Below, piece by piece: positions 7,243 to 10,687 of a stretch of 10,687 nt of DNA; within the stretch, counting starts at the first letter, position 1, and each line of letters begins with the position of its first letter. Under the pieces are notes generated by a model. The model was given only the letters and a program-made list of their open reading frames with translations, ran no database searches and had not been told where the DNA came from. The stretch comes from Thalassiosira profunda (lineage: Eukaryota > Bacillariophyta > Thalassiosirophyceae > Thalassiosirales > Thalassiosiraceae): positions 1 through 10,687 of the forward strand of contig JALLAP010001978.1 in NCBI GenBank assembly GCA_036939355.1. The letters are read 5' to 3'. The translations under genes were made by a program, and so were the position numbers.

Positions 7243-8643
7243 ATGCCGTCGTTCCAATCTCCCCGGGGAGGGGGGCGGCAGGGCCGCAAGGCCAGCGCGC
7301 GGAGCGTCCGGGGCGGCATCTTCCTCATGATCGCGCCGGTCATGGCGCTCTATCTCCTCATCGTATATCGGTTCGCCAACCGGCACCGCAGTGCAATGAC
7401 GATGCATGCACCATCCAACAACAATGAATACATCATGTGGCGGCAGGAGGAGGCGTACATGAAGACGTGCGAGCTGCATTACAAGCAGAACGAGACGTGG
7501 GGAAAATTGCACGCTTCGTTGGTGGATAAGATCGAGGCCAAGAATATTGTGGCGAGAATGGACGCGCCGGGACTGAAGGTAATACCAACGCTGGCAGTGT
7601 TGGATCGGCGCAACATCACGGAGGCCTACACATTGCAATTCATGCAGAAGTTGAAGCAGCCGTACATCATCAAATCCACTCACTTGTCCGGAGGGGTCGC
7701 GAGGGTGTACGACAACCGCTATCATTGCTTCAAATACTGCGATAATGAGACGGCAATGCCACTGGACGAAGAGGCCCTCAGAATATCCAAAGGGCAGCTA
7801 CTGGCCGACCTCGACCTGGACTACTCCAACAACGGGGGTGAACTACAATACAAATACATCACGCCGCGGGTCATCTTCGAGGAGGACGTCATCTCGGGAG
7901 GGAAAACAAACACCGACGTTACATTTTGGTGGCTGAGCAACGGCGTCCCGGTGTTCGTCAGCCAGCAATGTTCCGGAGACGCCCGGAAGGGATTCCAGCT
8001 TGGAAGAGTCTTCGTCGGGACGGATTACCGACGCCTTCCCATCATGTTCAACCGGGGCACGTGCGAACATCTGCCGCCAAAACCAAAGAGTTGGGACACG
8101 CAGCTGGAGGTGATGCGGGAATTGGGAAGGGCCTTTCCAAACGAGGTTGTCAGAATTGACGTGTACGCGGGAGGGGACGAGGTGTGGTTCTCTGAATTCA
8201 CTTACACCTCGGCTGGATGCTGGAGGAGGTTCACCCCAGCACTGGCCGATGGACTGCTGTACGGCCTGATGACGGGAAGCATTGTTAAAGATGTCATCAC
8301 ACCTTCCTACGTCGAGCGCATGCTCACAGACGACTCCTGGGCATCGGTGTTTCTGGACGACATGGGTGCATCCCGGGCATATCCCTCGCCGGTGGATCTC
8401 TGCCTTCGGTTCGAGGAGTTCGGCAGTAGGAGGGTGGAGAAGAAGCGTTTGTTTGACAGATGCATACGCTACCTCCGACGGGTCCAAACCTTTCCTGTGC
8501 GATGCCTCGTATCTGCAAAGAATGGCACGACAATTCACTCCTTCGGGCTGGAAGCCACAATTGGAAGAAAGTCGAACGTGGCTTCGTGCGCTCTGAAGTG
8601 CATGAGATCTAAGGAGAGCTGCCTTCGACTAGGTTGGACATGA
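7243..8643 (+). CDS. Type II membrane protein with TupA-like ATP-grasp domain
   Basis: A single exon encodes 466 residues. A basic N-terminus (RQGRKASARSVR) precedes one hydrophobic anchor at about 25-44 (GIFLMIAPVMALYLLIVYRF), giving a cytosolic tail and a luminal body as in Golgi enzymes. Four N-glycosylation sequons (N83, N124, N168, N427) fit a luminal domain. The body follows the order of TupA-type ATP-grasp proteins: DK..A+ at 95-105, a P..IIKSTH strand-loop with the likely nucleotide-binding Lys144 and a glycine loop (SGG, 149-151), FEEDVI (212-217), a D/F-rich strand near 225, then the metal-site-like pair RIDVY (304-308) and SEFT (317-320). TupA relatives are linked to bacterial polysaccharide-peptide and capsule assembly; the substrate here is unknown. 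The ATP-grasp call rests on motif order and should be confirmed with a profile search. A Cys-rich C-terminus (C449, C453, C460) is additional. The stop lies 165 nt before the ADAT1 start. Confidence 0.8.
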   Translation: MPSFQSPRGGGRQGRKASARSVRGGIFLMIAPVMALYLLIVYRFANRHRSAMTMHAPSNNNEYIMWRQEEAYMKTCELHYKQNETWGKLHASLVDKIEAKNIVARMDAPGLKVIPTLAVLDRRNITEAYTLQFMQKLKQPYIIKSTHLSGGVARVYDNRYHCFKYCDNETAMPLDEEALRISKGQLLADLDLDYSNNGGELQYKYITPRVIFEEDVISGGKTNTDVTFWWLSNGVPVFVSQQCSGDARKGFQLGRVFVGTDYRRLPIMFNRGTCEHLPPKPKSWDTQLEVMRELGRAFPNEVVRIDVYAGGDEVWFSEFTYTSAGCWRRFTPALADGLLYGLMTGSIVKDVITPSYVERMLTDDSWASVFLDDMGASRAYPSPVDLCLRFEEFGSRRVEKKRLFDRCIRYLRRVQTFPVRCLVSAKNGTTIHSFGLEATIGRKSNVASCALKCMRSKESCLRLGWT

Positions 8644-8808
8644 TCAACAGTTTGTCTTGACGCGAGATAGCCCTGTTCTCGAGCTAAGCCTGGCTTTTGC
8701 ACTTTGACAGCTTTGAACCCTCCTGAACCTTTTGAAAGGTACCTTTGCGACATAAAGGAATCTTCCCCGCCGGCGCCAGCTTGCTCTCACACTCCCCCGA
8801 GCCATCCC
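8644..8808 (+). promoter_or_regulatory. Short spacer upstream of ADAT1
   Basis: Only 165 bp separate the ATP-grasp stop codon from the ADAT1 start, so this must hold both the upstream 3' UTR and the ADAT1 promoter. It contains the perfect 12-bp palindrome AAAGGTACCTTT at 8735-8746, overlapped on its left by an inverted repeat, ACCTTT/AAAGGT, around a TG spacer. No other element is clear. Confidence 0.4.
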
Positions 8809-10687
8809 ATGGAGGAGCAGGTCCACGCCGCCGGCGCGGTCCGGCACGCCGAGAAGCGCCGCCGGGGCACGTGCCAATTTGCCAATCGCGTGGCGAAGGC
8901 GGCGTTGGCCGCGTACAATCGTAGTGTCCCCGCGTCGTACCGAGAGACCCATCGGCAGACGTGCGTTGCCGCGGTGGTGGCTCACTTCCGAGGGGCATCT
9001 AGCGATGGCGTTGTCGAGGAGAAAGGCGCCGGCTTGAATTGCAATTGTGGCGAGGAAGGCACCGCAGAAGGTGCACGCCAAAAGGGCGAACCGCGCGAGG
9101 GGCGGCTGGAAGTCCTCGGCCTCGGCGTCGGCACAAAATTCCTCCCCGACGCCGTCCTCCGCGAGGAACAGAACGGAAACGGATATGGGGGACGCATACG
9201 AGACGGTCACGCGGAGGTCCTCGCGCGGAGGGCGTTCCGGCGACGCCTGGCTATAGAGGTACTGGGCCAATTGGAGGGCGAAAGGAGTGGCGACAATGTG
9301 CAGAGCGCTGGAGAGGGCGGAGGGGAGGAGTACCTGCCGATTTTGGAGCGGGCAACTGGCAACGACGAGACCGCAGGGAGTNGGAGAGGGCGGAGGGGAG
9401 GAGTACCTGCCGATTTTGGAGCGGGCAACTGGCAACGACGAGACCGCAGGGAGTAGGGCGTGCTTTCGGCTGAAGGACGGCGTCACGTTGCACTTCTACG
9501 CGAGCTCCGCGCCCTGTGAGTGTCTTTGCACACATGGTGTGTACATGTTTTGCTTGCGGCGTCGTCTCACCAAATTGGACCCATTCCGGCCCCGACAGGC
9601 GGAAACGCAACGCTCAAGAAGTTCACCAAAATGCAGAAGGAGAAATTTGACGATTCGCTGGTACGCTCGTGTGCATCTATATATTGACGTTTCGTGGAAC
9701 TGCACGTCTGAACCATTGCGACATCGCAGGGACCGGATGAGTGGCCGGAACAGCCTCACGCGCCCATTGGCGCCCACTCCCTCCGCCTCGGGCAGTTTGC
9801 GTTGCTGGTGAAGAAGGATGGGTCGATACCACAACCCGAACCCAACGAAGACGCGAAGCCGGAAGCAACGCCTCCTGAAGAGACTTTGGAAAGAGCAGCG
9901 AAGCGGAGGAAGCCATGGCCGTGCCGCGAGTCCGACGAATGGTGTCCTCCCTCCTGCTCGATCGCCAATTTCCACAAAGGGACAATCCACTCGTGCTCTG
10001 ACAAACTTTGCCGGTGGAACTGCATCGGGATGCAAGGAGCTCTCCTCGCGTCTGTGTTGAGCGAGCCGGTGTACCCGACCACCCTGACCGTCGGAAGAAA
10101 GTTCTCGAGAGAAATTTGCCGGAGGGCCGTTTGCTGCCGCGCCGACGGCTTTGGCTCGAAAGGCAATTTCAGTACTGATGATGAACAGAGAAAGTGCAGT
10201 CACAGATACAAACTGAGTCACCCGGTGTTGATGGAAACGAACGTGTACATGGACGAAGCAGGTACGTTGAGCCCGTCCTTTCCTCTGTGCCAAGGTCACA
10301 GCTTCTCACCCTTTGCTGTCTACAGGCACACATGATATGTCAGGAGTGAAGCCTATTGGTCAGGATGCCACGTTTGAGTCAAACCTCTGCTGGGCATGGT
10401 GGCCCGGCAAACCCCTGGAGTCTGGGTATGTGGCCGAGTGCCTGGACGGCAAGACTGGGCTGAAGATCAAATATCAGTGCAGCGCGGAAACTGTCAGAGA
10501 AGATTCCGAGTCAGATGTTTCTGACTGCAGCACAGTTGCTTTGCTCCAGCTGCACCTCGAAATACTCAAACATCGCGGCGCTCCCGATCAGTTGAAGTGG
10601 AAGAACGATCTACCTCGGTTGACCCTTTCTGGTGTACGGCAGTTGAAACGCGAGGTGTCTCCCGAGTATGAATCGGCAAAGACTGAG
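8809..10687 (+). CDS. ADAT1: tRNA-specific adenosine deaminase ADAT1/Tad1, frame interrupted by an assembly duplication, 3' end beyond the window
   Basis: Predicted to convert A37 to inosine next to the anticodon of tRNA-Ala, a zinc-dependent hydrolytic deamination. Exons are 8809-9515 (containing the artefact), 9599-9660, 9730-10261 and 10326 onward; introns of 83, 69 and 64 nt all follow GT-AG. Taking the 72-bp copy once, 530 residues are open to the right edge. The N-terminal helix CQFANRVAKAALAAYN matches family style. VLGLGVGTKF (GTK at 108-110) precedes the catalytic HAE (H134, E136) in DGHAEVLARRAF; the second zinc ligand is C212 in SSAPCGNAT, and the third is C321 in SCSDKLCRWN. Further family marks are GMQGALLA, EPVY, VGRKFS and the RRAVCCR segment, and exon 4 has CWAWW. 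An acidic/Pro-rich linker lies between C212 and C321. The first intron splits the codon of C212. The ATG at 8809 is the first in frame. As assembled, exon 1 carries 73 extra nt and shifts frame after 9381; joining 9381 to 9455 repairs it. Confidence 0.93.
9310..9454. repeat. 72-bp perfect direct repeat flanking a single N (likely unmerged contig overlap)
   Basis: Positions 9310-9381 and 9383-9454 are identical over 72 bases and are separated only by the ambiguous base at 9382. Sequence on the two outer sides differs. The added 73 nt (not a multiple of three) lie inside ADAT1 exon 1 and break its frame, while a single copy keeps the frame open from the HAE motif to the PCG motif. This is the pattern expected when two contigs that overlap by 72 bp were placed end to end with a minimum-size gap. 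Confidence 0.93.

Noticed and set aside
7843..8538. A 231-codon open frame on the minus strand inside the ATP-grasp gene
   Set aside because: The plus-strand frame is longer, has an anchor, sequons and ordered ATP-grasp motifs; the reverse frame has none.
9310..9454. A genuine tandem duplication or a mobile element footprint
   Set aside because: The copies are perfectly identical, meet exactly at an N, lack terminal inverted repeats, and one copy suffices to keep the ADAT1 frame.
8644..9486. A 280-codon open frame on the minus strand across ADAT1 exon 1
   Set aside because: Antisense to ADAT1, whose plus-strand frame carries the HAE catalytic motif; it also runs through the N and the artificial duplication.
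9496..10299. A 267-codon open frame on the minus strand across ADAT1 exons 2-3
   Set aside because: Antisense to the catalytic cysteine motifs and overlaps canonical plus-strand introns; no domain seen.
1..10687. CRISPR arrays, insertion sequences, phage or viral genes, or a bacterial operon
   Set aside because: No regularly spaced repeats, transposase or integrase motifs were seen; the genes have spliceosomal introns and eukaryotic families.

Overview
The window looks like nuclear DNA of a diatom or a close relative with a secondary red plastid. Three things point there: two proteins begin with a signal peptide ending in an Ala|Phe site followed by a transit-peptide-like stretch (the bipartite plastid presequence of such algae); the eight introns I could place are short (64-109 nt) GT-AG introns with GTACGT or GTGAGT donors; and the gene families are eukaryotic (VTC1-type polyphosphate subunit, LETM1, ADAT1, nuclear-type tRNA-His). 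Base composition is GC-rich and genes are tightly packed. A centric diatom such as Thalassiosira would fit, but I infer this from style, not from a search.

Layout, left to right. (1) Minus strand, 1-1897: 5' part of a three-exon gene for a very acidic, plastid-targeted protein that I do not recognise; it runs off the left edge. (2) 2254-2325: tRNA-His(GUG) on the plus strand, followed by Pol III T-runs. (3) Minus, 2563-3484: VTC1-like three-helix membrane protein, two exons, with an imperfect 44-bp tandem repeat just past its stop. (4) Minus, 3768-6024: plastid-targeted LETM1-like membrane protein, three exons; the two small 3' exons complete the LETM1 domain. (5) A 302-bp divergent promoter region. 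(6) Plus, 6327-6911: small protein with two CxxC-type zinc motifs resembling the Stc1 domain and a C-terminal RGG box. (7) Plus, 7243-8643: single-exon type II membrane protein with a TupA-like ATP-grasp fold. (8) Plus, 8809 to the right edge: four exons of the tRNA adenosine deaminase ADAT1 (Tad1).

ADAT1 appears broken: a single N at 9382 is flanked by two identical 72-bp copies, which adds 73 nt and shifts the frame. Counting the overlap once restores an uninterrupted reading frame through the catalytic core, so this looks like an unmerged contig overlap and not a real mutation.

The genes do not form an operon or a dedicated system. They are neighbouring eukaryotic housekeeping and membrane genes. 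The less ordinary items are the unidentified acidic plastid protein, the plastid-targeted LETM1, the Stc1/RGG protein whose own mRNA carries a strong predicted G-quadruplex in the RGG-coding part, and an ATP-grasp enzyme apparently facing the Golgi or ER lumen.
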